Below are positions 32,744 to 41,975 of a stretch of DNA of 53,945 bases, one piece after another. This stretch comes from an uncultured Bacillota bacterium (GTDB lineage Bacteria > Bacillota > Clostridia > Tissierellales > Tissierellaceae). A program made the position numbers and the translations under genes. The DNA lies in assembly GCA_937951995.1 (NCBI GenBank), contig CALGAG010000206.1, positions 1-53,945 on the forward strand, in the 5' to 3' direction. Under the pieces are notes generated by a model. The model searched no databases and had not been told where the DNA came from. It saw only the letters and a program-made list of their open reading frames with translations. Each line of letters opens with the position of its first letter. Positions within the stretch are counted from its first letter, which is position 1.

Positions 32744-33889
32744 ATGAACCTGACACTTATGTATGCAACTACTTTTATCATCCAATTTATCATAGCCATG
32801 GAAATGAATTTCATTGGCCCCTTGGCTCCCTACCTTTCAGAGTACTTTGGAATACGTGACAGTCAGGTGATACTCTTTAATCTGGGATACTCGGCAGTGG
32901 GAATACTTGTGCCACTTTTTGGCGTATGGGCGGATAGGTACGGCAACAAGAAAATGATCTCATACTCACTTCTCCTGTTCTTTACAGGAAGTATAATAAG
33001 CGGATTTGCCCCAACTGCACTGATATTTGCACTGGGTAGGATACTAATCGGTCTTGGTTACTTCTCCCTGAGTGGAAGTCTTATGTCCTACATTTCTGAG
33101 TTCATCGACTACAGAAACAGGGGCAAGGCCAGCGGCATCCTTAGAACAGCCTTTGGAATAGCACTTCTTGGAAGTCCAATCTACACAGCATTTATGACAA
33201 ACCATTTTGGCAACCTCATAAGCATCTACCTGCCAGTCAGCGTACTTGCAGCAATTGCATTCATAATGCTCAGAAAGCTTCCTGAAACGGAGATCCTGGA
33301 GGAAAGTCAGTTGAATCTTGAGGAGTTCATAGCCCTACTGAAGCACCCAAGAACAGTTAAGGTGCTGGTTTCACTTTTTCTAGTGATTTCAGCACCCGTT
33401 AATATGTTCAATTTCCTTGGGATTTACCTTTCGTCTGAGTTTTCCCTTACTCAGGGTCAGATTGGACTCAGCTACTCACTCATAGCAGCTGGGACAGTCC
33501 TTGGAATCCTTGCAGCCACCTTGTTTTCAGACAAGATTGGCAAGCTGACCTTCTCTAGGATTGCCTTTACAATAATGTTGTTCGGATTGCTGCCCCTTCC
33601 ATACGTGAAAAGTGTGGTCCTGATCATAGGCCTTGCCTTTGCATTCGCATTTGGTCTTGATGGTGGCTGGACATCATATCAGGCATTCTCATCTGAAATA
33701 CAGCCTGGAAAAAGAGGGACCTTCCTTAGTCTTTTCTATACCATAAATGCTGCAACCGTAACCTTCTATTCCTTGGTTGGCCCGCTTCTCTACGACCTGG
33801 GAGGACTTAGGCTGACAACTGCTGTTGGAGTAGGCTCGTCCATGATTGCATTGGTCATCCTATTTAGACTCAGTCGAATTCCAGCCTAG
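32744..33889 (+). CDS. MFS transporter
   Basis: A major facilitator superfamily permease (381 residues) with about twelve hydrophobic segments. The loop-2/3 signature is visible as GVWADRYGNKKMI, and the second-half equivalent as FSDKIGKLTFSR. The start ATG lies 6 bases after GGAGG; two in-frame ATG codons upstream precede that site. It is a proton-driven carrier by family; drug or metabolite export cannot be distinguished. The stop codon shares the bases CTAG with that of the convergent hydrolase gene. Confidence 0.92.
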   Translation: MNLTLMYATTFIIQFIIAMEMNFIGPLAPYLSEYFGIRDSQVILFNLGYSAVGILVPLFGVWADRYGNKKMISYSLLLFFTGSIISGFAPTALIFALGRILIGLGYFSLSGSLMSYISEFIDYRNRGKASGILRTAFGIALLGSPIYTAFMTNHFGNLISIYLPVSVLAAIAFIMLRKLPETEILEESQLNLEEFIALLKHPRTVKVLVSLFLVISAPVNMFNFLGIYLSSEFSLTQGQIGLSYSLIAAGTVLGILAATLFSDKIGKLTFSRIAFTIMLFGLLPLPYVKSVVLIIGLAFAFAFGLDGGWTSYQAFSSEIQPGKRGTFLSLFYTINAATVTFYSLVGPLLYDLGGLRLTTAVGVGSSMIALVILFRLSRIPA

Positions 33890-34698
33890 AGCTTGTTTAG
33901 CCAGTCTGTTATATCCTTAAGAATATAATCCCTTTTGTCCTCATTGAGTATTTCATGGTAAAGGCCATCATACTCAATGAGGTCTTTTTTCTGCGAGGGG
34001 ATTTCACCGTAAAACCATCTGCTGATTCCAATCGGTACAATGGGATCCTCCTTGCCATGAACAATAAGGCAGGGACAGGTGTATTTGTCTGCCACTTCCC
34101 CAATCAAGCCAACCCCTCTGAAAAGAAACTGATAATAAAGGCCGATGGAGGCCTTGTGGAGTACCAGGGGATCGCTGATGTAGTCAAGATATACCTGTCT
34201 GTTTCCACAAATACCCTCACCTACAGGATTCTTAAGCATTACTCCACCTGCTATCCTGGATAGTACCTTCATGATTCCCGGCTGCAGCTTCTCAGCCGAG
34301 GGAAGCCTTCCCAGGGCAGGCCCTGACAAGATTTGTGCGGAACACTTGCTGGGATGCAGGCTTCCAAAAATGGCTGTGATCAGTCCCCCCATACTGTGAC
34401 CGAAGGTTATCAGGGGAACCTGTGGATTTGCCCCCCTTACCCCTTCCAATATGTCCTCAAGATCCTCAATATAGGACTCGAACCTGTCCAGATTACCCCT
34501 TCCCCTGTTTCTGCCGTGTCCCCTCAGATCATACCTGACCACTGAGTAGTCAGCCCTGTTGAGATAATCTGTCACATGGTCATACCTATCAAGGTGCTCC
34601 GCAAATCCATGGGTTATTATAATAATCCCCTTGGCTTTCTCTACGGGATCCTCCCTGTAGAATATTTCATATCCGTCTCTCATTTCCATATACTTCAT
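33886..34698 (-). CDS. Alpha/beta hydrolase (monoacylglycerol lipase / lysophospholipase type)
   Basis: A serine hydrolase (270 residues) of the lysophospholipase/monoglyceride lipase group. The oxyanion region THGFAEH, nucleophile elbow FGHSMGG, acid Asp in VHGKEDPIVP and His in GLYHEILNE form the catalytic triad. The start ATG lies one base after the AddA stop codon and has GGGAGG upstream; the longer open frame lies inside addA and is not coding. It is the last gene of the RluD-to-AddA operon. Substrates are probably lipid esters. Confidence 0.92.
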   Translation of the reverse strand: MKYMEMRDGYEIFYREDPVEKAKGIIIITHGFAEHLDRYDHVTDYLNRADYSVVRYDLRGHGRNRGRGNLDRFESYIEDLEDILEGVRGANPQVPLITFGHSMGGLITAIFGSLHPSKCSAQILSGPALGRLPSAEKLQPGIMKVLSRIAGGVMLKNPVGEGICGNRQVYLDYISDPLVLHKASIGLYYQFLFRGVGLIGEVADKYTCPCLIVHGKEDPIVPIGISRWFYGEIPSQKKDLIEYDGLYHEILNEDKRDYILKDITDWLNKL

Positions 34699-34699
34699 A

Positions 34700-37600
34700 T
34701 CAATCTTCCTCCCTATTGCAGAAAGCATTAAACTTGCAACTACCGCTGCAGGCTCTGGAAAGGGGGTAGTCATCTGGCTGGTGATGGCTTTCCACATAGT
34801 CAAAGACTCTCTCCATATCCTGGAGCAGGAGATTTTCCTCCGCCTGGGAAGCTTCAACATCCACAAGTGAGCCATCCTCCAGGAAGAGGATTGCTGAGGA
34901 TATTTTGTCAGTTTGCAGAATCTTTCCTGTGGCCCACCTGTAGAATATCAACTGGGGTCTGTACAGTTGGACCAGTCCCTCCCTGTTAAGGAGCCTGTTT
35001 GTCTTGATGTCTATGATTTTCTTTCCATCCCCATGGTGTTCAAGCCTGTCAATAAACCCAGTGACCACGTGGTTGCCAAGTTTCACATAGAATTCCTTTT
35101 CCATTTCCACTTCATAATCCGGTTTCCCACCTAAATATGCTAAAAAATTGTCCATTAGGGGGTCAAGCTCACTGATTATTTCATCCTTTAGCTCCACTCC
35201 CAGGTCGGCAGCAGCCTGGTCAAGTATCCCTGCCTTGTCCTCACCCTTTCTGTATTGTCTGCAGAACTCATGTATAAGAAGTCCCTTTGTTGCACCATCT
35301 ATGAGGCCTTCCCCAGATTCGTCCCTGGGCCGGTCACCACCAACAGACAGCCTCATCTTGTAGGTGAGAAAATACTCCCTTGGGCATGAGACATATTTTA
35401 GATACTGACTTATGCTGTAGGTCTCCCTTCCTGCAATGGGAGGCTGATAGAATTCCAACAATGGAAATGTTTTCTTGAGAACAATACCTTCAGGCTCAAG
35501 AATCGGCTTGACCATAAGGGCCTCCTGCGGCTGGACTGGAAAATCCGATACCAGCTTGAGGGTGGCACCATCAAGATACTGGTGGATCAAGGCTTTGAAT
35601 CCTGATATTTTGCCTTGGTAACCCAGGATTAATCTCTCCTCTGCCCTAGTCATTGCAACGTATATCAGTCTTTTTACCTCTTCCTCCAGGTTCTCCTTGG
35701 TGTTCCTGTATATAAGGTCGTAGTAGCTGGAGTCACCATTCTTTATTCCCAGGCCCATGTCCTTGTCAAACTGGAATATTGCCCTGTCATAAGCCCCTCT
35801 TCTTCCCATTTCCGGGATTATAACAACAGGAAACTGAAGCCCCTTGGATTTATGGATGGACATAAGACTCACAGAATCACCGCCTTGATCTGCCACTCCA
35901 TCTCCCTCTGACTCTTTTCTCCTCTTTTCAATAAAGTCGATTAGCTCCTCCAAGCTCCCCCCTTCAGTGGTCTCATAGTCCCTGACAAGCTTTACAAATG
36001 CATCCACATTTCTAGACCTCATCATACCTTGATACATCAGGAGCTGACTTTCCTGAAATCCTGTTGACTCCAAAAGAACTTCCAGAAGATCTCCCAGTCC
36101 CAAGTGGTCCTTGAGGATGGCAAGCCTATCCAAAAGCCTTGCAGTTTCCTCCATGATACTGTAATCAAGGCTATCAAGGTCTGTTTTCCTTTCCTCCAAA
36201 AGACTTTTCAACCCCTGGATTACCTGGAGACCATCTTCCCTCTCACAATATTCCAGGAGATGGAATATAGCCTGGTCTGACAAGCCCGTCAAACCTCCCC
36301 TGAGGAATCCAACCATGGATATCATGTCCCTTGGATTGCTGATCACCTTAATGGCATTCATAAGGTCCAGTATTTCATCCCTTTCATAGAAGCCCACTCC
36401 ACCGGTGCTGGTATAGGGAATATTGTATTTTCTCAAGGCTTCCTCATAGATTGAGCTTCTGGTCATGGCCCTAAAAAGCAAGGCTATGTCCTTGTAGCGG
36501 ACTTTCCTGTTGCCATGGAGGTCTTCCTTGTCCACCATGTATCTGATTCTCTTGGCTATCTGATCAGCTTCGTATTCCTGTGTTTCCTTGGAGGTACCTG
36601 AAAATTCCTCATTGTACAAAACCTCCACCTCCACAGGCTGGTCCACCTGCTTGTTTGGATTTAGGGGAGTGTACCTTTCACCCAAAAGTCCCATGAAGAT
36701 CTTGTCCACCAAGTCAAGGACTGTTGCCACTGTTCTGTAGTTTTCTGTGAGTGTTATGACCTTGCCCCTGTGTGAGGATTCAATATCCTCTACCACGTCG
36801 TAGAAAACCTGGATATCCGCACCCCTGAAAGCATAGATTGACTGCTTCGGATCACCAACCACAAAGAGGTTTCCCCTATCCAGCTTTTCCTCTCCTGAGG
36901 CCAGCCTGTAAAAGATGTTCTTCTGTAGCTGGTTGGTGTCTTGAAATTCATCAATCATGATGTACTTAAATTTTTCCTGATACTTTTGAAGGATTTCATC
37001 CTGCAGGAGGAGCTTGTATGCCTGAATCTGAAGGTCCTCGTAATCAAGAGCCCCCTGTTCCCTCTTCCTTGCAGAATAGTCAATGTCCATCTCCTTGACT
37101 ATTTCAAGGATAAGTATATAAAGGTCCAGCTTGTCTTTTTCAAATGTTGACAATGCAAGCTTGAGAAGGTCTTTAAGTCGGTCCTGTGCCTCAGGTGCCT
37201 TTTTGCTCGTGCCCATGTTGTCTCCAAGAAGCTGCAGGGCCAACCTAAGCTGATTGTCTTCCTCACCATTTAAGAAGTCTTGAACTACTGGCTCCTTAAG
37301 AATATTTACAAACTTGCCCCTTCCCATTTCACCGCCCAGGTACAGGGCAGTTTCTCGTATTTCACGAAGCATATTCGGGTCAATCTCCATACTTGAAATA
37401 TGGGTGACAGTCTTGTCCATTGCCTCTTCCATACTCATTCCCAGCGTCCTGATTTTCTTGTAGATATCAATAAGTTCATCCGTTAGTGGTCCAATATCCT
37501 TCTTTCCAAGGACGCTTACCTCTTGCAGGTTCTTTTCTTCCCTCAAAACTCTGTCAAGCACCCTAGCTGCTGCCTCCCTTAAAAGCCTGTCTGCAACATA

Positions 37601-37969
37601 TTCCTCCAGGACTGCAAAGCCCGGGTCTATATCTGCCTGGACGGGATTTTCCCTTAGGAGTTTCCCGCAAAAGCTATGTATTGTCATAATATATGCCTTT
37701 GAAAAGTCCCTGTACAGCCTCCTCCATTTTTCACCATGGTCCAGTCTTGATGAAATTTCCTGCTCTATTCGCTCCTTCATTTCAGTGCTTGCCTTCTTGG
37801 TGAAGGTTATGGCCACCAGGGACTCTATCTCCCTGCCCTGGTCCAGGTCTCCGTTTTCAAGAATATGGACATACCTTTCAGTGAGGACTTTAGTTTTTCC
37901 CGTCCCCGCACCTGCTGAAACTGCAAGGTTCATGTTGATGGTCTGAATTGCCTGCTGCTGTCTGTCCAT
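34700..37969 (-). CDS. addA: ATP-dependent helicase/nuclease subunit A
   Basis: The AddA subunit of the AddAB complex, which resects double-strand breaks for recombination (1089 residues; shorter than the 1232 of B. subtilis). UvrD-type helicase motifs are complete: Walker A SAGAGTGKTK (near 18-27), MIDEFQDTN, VVGDPKQSIYAFRGA, LTENYRT, MSIHKSKGLQF and VAMTRAEERL. The C-terminal nuclease core has GFIDRLEH and IDIKTN. Unusually, SCPREYF and a final CX3CX5C (ACSGSCKFNAFC) suggest an Fe-S staple, a feature known in AddB. The ATG overlaps the AddB stop in TGATG. Confidence 0.95.
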   Translation of the reverse strand: MDRQQQAIQTINMNLAVSAGAGTGKTKVLTERYVHILENGDLDQGREIESLVAITFTKKASTEMKERIEQEISSRLDHGEKWRRLYRDFSKAYIMTIHSFCGKLLRENPVQADIDPGFAVLEEYVADRLLREAAARVLDRVLREEKNLQEVSVLGKKDIGPLTDELIDIYKKIRTLGMSMEEAMDKTVTHISSMEIDPNMLREIRETALYLGGEMGRGKFVNILKEPVVQDFLNGEEDNQLRLALQLLGDNMGTSKKAPEAQDRLKDLLKLALSTFEKDKLDLYILILEIVKEMDIDYSARKREQGALDYEDLQIQAYKLLLQDEILQKYQEKFKYIMIDEFQDTNQLQKNIFYRLASGEEKLDRGNLFVVGDPKQSIYAFRGADIQVFYDVVEDIESSHRGKVITLTENYRTVATVLDLVDKIFMGLLGERYTPLNPNKQVDQPVEVEVLYNEEFSGTSKETQEYEADQIAKRIRYMVDKEDLHGNRKVRYKDIALLFRAMTRSSIYEEALRKYNIPYTSTGGVGFYERDEILDLMNAIKVISNPRDMISMVGFLRGGLTGLSDQAIFHLLEYCEREDGLQVIQGLKSLLEERKTDLDSLDYSIMEETARLLDRLAILKDHLGLGDLLEVLLESTGFQESQLLMYQGMMRSRNVDAFVKLVRDYETTEGGSLEELIDFIEKRRKESEGDGVADQGGDSVSLMSIHKSKGLQFPVVIIPEMGRRGAYDRAIFQFDKDMGLGIKNGDSSYYDLIYRNTKENLEEEVKRLIYVAMTRAEERLILGYQGKISGFKALIHQYLDGATLKLVSDFPVQPQEALMVKPILEPEGIVLKKTFPLLEFYQPPIAGRETYSISQYLKYVSCPREYFLTYKMRLSVGGDRPRDESGEGLIDGATKGLLIHEFCRQYRKGEDKAGILDQAAADLGVELKDEIISELDPLMDNFLAYLGGKPDYEVEMEKEFYVKLGNHVVTGFIDRLEHHGDGKKIIDIKTNRLLNREGLVQLYRPQLIFYRWATGKILQTDKISSAILFLEDGSLVDVEASQAEENLLLQDMERVFDYVESHHQPDDYPLSRACSGSCKFNAFCNREED

Positions 37970-40900
37970 CAATTCATCTCCTCCTTGTCACCGTACCTGC
38001 ATATGTCCCTGAATATGCAGTAAGCTGAACATTCCCTGGGGGCTACAGGAAAGTATCCGTCCCTTATTCCCTCAACCGCTTTAAATACAGCCTCTCTGGC
38101 TATTTGAAGCAGCCTCCTGAATTCATTCTCATCCACTGCCCCTGTGTTCCTGCCACCTACAAAGGGCGCCTTGTCCTTGATTGCCAAAGCCGGGTAGAGG
38201 TCACCTGAAGAAATTATCCCATAGTAGCCGCCTGTTATGGTGTCTTCATCCTGGGAAATTATATACATGGGAAGCTGTATGCTCAATCCATTTTCAATAT
38301 CCTCCCTGGTCCTCTTGCCATAGGAGGAGGACTTATAGTCAATCAGGATTTGGCTTCCATCCTCTACCTTGTCAATCCGGTCAATTATACCCTTGAAATG
38401 GATTTCAGTACCATCCTTACCAATCTTAAAACTCCTATTCTCACCAAATTCCTTCTCCATAAGGTATGGATACACCTTAACCTTGGAACTTCTCATCCTC
38501 TCAATATCTGCTGAAATATATCCCACCAGGGTCTCCTCCATTGACAGGATAAACAATCTGTCCCCACCAGATACATTGCCCAATCCATACTCCCTTGCCT
38601 CACTTATTACAAGGGACCTTAGATGTTCCCTGGTTGAGTCGATTGAGAAGGCCAAAGGATCCTTCTCAAGGTCCTTCCTGTAGGCCCTGTAGTATGTGCA
38701 TAGCACCTTGTGGAATATCTGTCCCCTGTCCATTGGCTTGGTCTCCTGCCATTCCCTTGGGGTTTCCTGAAGGTTGAAAATCCTGGCCAGGAGGAATGCG
38801 TAGGGGCACTTGATATAATCCTCTATGTAGGAGACTGAATAGACCCTGTCCCTGGTTTTCCCTTCAACAATGGTCTTTACATCCATGGAATCCAGCACTC
38901 CGCTGTACTTGTCCAGGTCTCCTCCTGAACGTTTATACTGGGAATGCAGCCTTTTACTGATATGGTCCTTGAGCTCCCTGCTGTTTTGGAGAAAGTATTC
39001 CAGGTCAGCCTCCTCCAGCTTGTCCTGGTAGTATCTCCAAAGTGCCAGCCTGTTGAAGTCATCCCTACTGGATACCTGATCAAGACTTGTGCCTATAAAG
39101 CACTCATGGCTGATTTCCTCCTGAACAAGATTGGATTTCCCGTCCCTTTTGCCAGCGGTTCTTGAAATTCTTGCGAGAAAAATGGATGGAAGGTCATCCT
39201 CCCCTCCAAGGGATGATGAGGTCCCCAGATACAGGGCTTCTCTTGTTGACCCAATTATACTTGATATTTTCAACAGCTCATTCTCAAATTTCTCCCTGTA
39301 GTCCAAATGCCTGATTCCACCCCTTTTAAGCCTTTCAAGACTTTTTTGTGCAAAGAGGAAATTGTTCTCATCAAGACTTGGATACTGGCTCTTATTTAGT
39401 CCAATGATAAACTTATGGTCCCCAATCAGTCCCCTTCCATTTGTGGGACTTAAAAGTTCAATACCGTTTGTTGCAGGGTTTTGGATTATGATCTCCTTTT
39501 GGACAACATAATCCCTTAGGATATCCATGAAATCCTTGAAGGAAAGCTCCCAGTCAATATAGGCCATCTGGGTAATATCCTCCAGTATTTCCCTGAAGGC
39601 ATTCAGGGCATTAAGCTCCCTTATTGTCCATTGCCAATCATCCACAAGCCTGGACCTGTCCATTACATACCTATCCAGCTTCATGGAATCCAATAGGTCC
39701 AGGGCAAACCGTCCATGACCTGCTATTGATTCCCCATTATCTGAATCCAGGCTTATTGCTTCCACATCCTTTATCAGCTGCTGAATCTTTTCAAGAGTAT
39801 CCATGTCCATATGTAGCTTGTCTGTGGATAGGAGCATCTTCTTCAAATCCCACAGCCCATCAAATCTGAGACTTCTTATCTTAAACTCAAAATCATTATC
39901 AACCTGATTCCTGTTCATTATGGGAGACTTGATCAGATTGATAATGTCCTCTCTGCTTCCACCTGACTCCCTTAGCCTTAGAATATCAATAAAGCCCCTG
40001 ATAAGTCTGCTATCCCAAAGAGACTCTTTGATAGGGGCATTTATATTGAGGTCTTCGCTAGCTGCCAGTTGAAGAAACAAGTCCCTGTAAAAGGGAGTGG
40101 TCGCTATGACATGTATGGAATTTGAATCTACTCCCTCCATTAAAAGCTTCTTTATCCTGGTTATGGATCTCTTGATCTCAAGGTTCGGACTTTCACCCTT
40201 TATTATTGTAATTCTACCCTCTGGGTCCATTGTCGCCCTTCCATCAACAAAATGCTTGGCAAATATCTCCATGGGATTCATTCCTGGATTATAGTCCTCG
40301 ATAATCTCAAACCCAAGGTCCTCAAGTGTTCTTAAGGTATCCCCCACCAACAGGGTATCCTCACCCCCTCCAAATGGAAGGTTTAGAATTATTTCAAGAT
40401 CCATGCGGTGGACCTGCTTGAGTATCTCAATCTCAATGGGTCTGAAATCATAGAACTGGTCAACCATAACCCTTTCAAGCCCTTCAAAATTAGTCCTTCC
40501 AGACCTTAAAACCTCAAGGGCGACCATGTAGCTACCTTCCCTGTCCACAAGTTCATTCTCCTCTAGAAAGCCCTGATATAAATCATAGATTAAGGATACC
40601 TCCTGGAGATAGGTGTCTCCCCTTGAAATCTCAGTGAATCTCTCAGGGGAGATCAGTGCTCTCTTAGCCTCCATAATGACTTCCTGCACGCAGTCCACAA
40701 AACCCTCGTAATCCGCCATTGTATGGAAGACCTCCAGCCTTCCCAAATCAGCTAGTTCCCTTATGGCCATTTTAACAATATTAAGCTGAATTGGCCGCTG
40801 AATGACATTGAGCCTTTCCCCTGAAACGACCCTGTCGACAATATCGTCAAAGGTCATTATACCAATGTGGAAGGCTCCACCTGTCTTGTGGACCACCCTC

Positions 40901-41049
40901 CTTCTCAAGGACCTGAGAAGTTCACCGTTGGGAAGAATATAGAAGGTAGTCTTACCCTTCCCTCCAGACAGTATCCCCATGTATTCATCTATCAGACGCT
41001 CACTTCTCTTGTTTCCGTAATCTCCGGAGTAGACCCTTCCCTTTCCCAA
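37969..41049 (-). CDS. addB: ATP-dependent helicase/nuclease subunit B
   Basis: The AddB subunit (1026 residues) partners AddA in Chi-regulated DNA end resection. The C-terminal nuclease has FKGIIDRID and LIDYKSSS as metal-binding core, and the Fe-S staple cysteines KCPYAF and CX3CX5C (ECSAYCIFRDIC). The N-terminal P-loop expected as GRSGSGKT is replaced by SGDYGNKRSE, so ATP binding is probably lost. I prefer a TTG start at 41049, 7 bases after GGGAGG and 2 bases after the ROK stop; an ATG at 41064 lacks a ribosome-binding site. It precedes addA in the usual order. Confidence 0.9.
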   Translation of the reverse strand: MGKGRVYSGDYGNKRSERLIDEYMGILSGGKGKTTFYILPNGELLRSLRRRVVHKTGGAFHIGIMTFDDIVDRVVSGERLNVIQRPIQLNIVKMAIRELADLGRLEVFHTMADYEGFVDCVQEVIMEAKRALISPERFTEISRGDTYLQEVSLIYDLYQGFLEENELVDREGSYMVALEVLRSGRTNFEGLERVMVDQFYDFRPIEIEILKQVHRMDLEIILNLPFGGGEDTLLVGDTLRTLEDLGFEIIEDYNPGMNPMEIFAKHFVDGRATMDPEGRITIIKGESPNLEIKRSITRIKKLLMEGVDSNSIHVIATTPFYRDLFLQLAASEDLNINAPIKESLWDSRLIRGFIDILRLRESGGSREDIINLIKSPIMNRNQVDNDFEFKIRSLRFDGLWDLKKMLLSTDKLHMDMDTLEKIQQLIKDVEAISLDSDNGESIAGHGRFALDLLDSMKLDRYVMDRSRLVDDWQWTIRELNALNAFREILEDITQMAYIDWELSFKDFMDILRDYVVQKEIIIQNPATNGIELLSPTNGRGLIGDHKFIIGLNKSQYPSLDENNFLFAQKSLERLKRGGIRHLDYREKFENELLKISSIIGSTREALYLGTSSSLGGEDDLPSIFLARISRTAGKRDGKSNLVQEEISHECFIGTSLDQVSSRDDFNRLALWRYYQDKLEEADLEYFLQNSRELKDHISKRLHSQYKRSGGDLDKYSGVLDSMDVKTIVEGKTRDRVYSVSYIEDYIKCPYAFLLARIFNLQETPREWQETKPMDRGQIFHKVLCTYYRAYRKDLEKDPLAFSIDSTREHLRSLVISEAREYGLGNVSGGDRLFILSMEETLVGYISADIERMRSSKVKVYPYLMEKEFGENRSFKIGKDGTEIHFKGIIDRIDKVEDGSQILIDYKSSSYGKRTREDIENGLSIQLPMYIISQDEDTITGGYYGIISSGDLYPALAIKDKAPFVGGRNTGAVDENEFRRLLQIAREAVFKAVEGIRDGYFPVAPRECSAYCIFRDICRYGDKEEMN

Positions 41050-41051
41050 GA

Positions 41052-41960
41052 CTACACCTCCCATACAAATCTATCCATGGCCGCCCTGGCCGCCCCTATG
41101 GTTCCTGATGCATCCAGATGCCTGGCAGGTATGATTTCCATACCAGGATTGTTGTTCACCTGGCTGTTGAAGTTGCCGATCATCTCATCCCACCAGGTGT
41201 CCCTGGATAAAATCACTCCCCCGCCGATTATCACTGCCTCCGGATCAAAAATGTTCTTGATTGTTATGAGGAAGTTGGAAAAATCCCAGGCAAATTTCCT
41301 TACCACTTTTTCAGAAATGGGGTCATCATGGTAGGATCCGAAGATCTCCCTTCCGGTTTTTCTTATACCAGAAAGCCTTTCATATTCATCCTCAACTGCT
41401 GTTCCGGAAACATACTGTTCAGTGCACCCCCTCTGGCCACAGTTACACTGGTGGCCTCCTGGGTAAAGTATTGCGTGTCCAACCTCCCCACCTTGGAAGT
41501 GGCTGCCTCGCCAAAGGCCTTCTTTTTTTGTATACAGGCCACCTCCCAGTCCAGTTCCCACCGTCAGCATGACAAAGCTCTCCAAATCCCTGCCTGCACC
41601 AATCCATCCTTCGCATAGGCCTGCAACATTGGCGTCATTCTCAACCTGAACCGGAATCCCAAACTCCCTTTCAATGGGTCCCCTTATGTCCGTTCCGGCC
41701 CAGCCCTGGATGTTTCCACCAACCGCCAGCACCTTTCCATTGGAGGAATCTATAAAGCCTGGTGACCCTATGCCAATGGCTGATATTTCCTCCCCCTCCT
41801 TTAGGATCTTGACCAATCCCTTTATTCCAGCAATTACCTCCTGGGGAGAGCCTGACTTGCTTGTGGACATGGTCTTCAATCTTAATATCTCACCGGATTC
41901 ATCCACTACAGCACCATTTATCTTTGTTCCACCAAGATCAATTCCAATTACCTTTTTCAT
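41052..41960 (-). CDS. ROK family sugar kinase
   Basis: A sugar kinase of the ROK family (302 residues). Visible are the ATP-binding GIDLGGTKINGAVV at the N-terminus, GGEVGHAI, and the zinc-binding signature CNCGQRGCTEQ near 175-185. ROK enzymes phosphorylate glucose, N-acetylglucosamine, N-acetylmannosamine or similar. Its neighbour NagZ releases N-acetylglucosamine from wall fragments, so a GlcNAc kinase is the likeliest role (inference). The start ATG at 41960 is about 11 bases after AGGGAG; upstream in-frame codons at 41969 and 41972 are possible. Confidence 0.9.
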   Translation of the reverse strand: MKKVIGIDLGGTKINGAVVDESGEILRLKTMSTSKSGSPQEVIAGIKGLVKILKEGEEISAIGIGSPGFIDSSNGKVLAVGGNIQGWAGTDIRGPIEREFGIPVQVENDANVAGLCEGWIGAGRDLESFVMLTVGTGLGGGLYTKKEGLWRGSHFQGGEVGHAILYPGGHQCNCGQRGCTEQYVSGTAVEDEYERLSGIRKTGREIFGSYHDDPISEKVVRKFAWDFSNFLITIKNIFDPEAVIIGGGVILSRDTWWDEMIGNFNSQVNNNPGMEIIPARHLDASGTIGAARAAMDRFVWEV

Positions 41961-41975
41961 ACAAGGCATCACTCC

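Noticed and set aside
34699..34875. N-terminal extension of the hydrolase reading frame into addA
   Set aside because: It lies out of frame over the addA C-terminus; GGGAGG and homology set the start at 34698.
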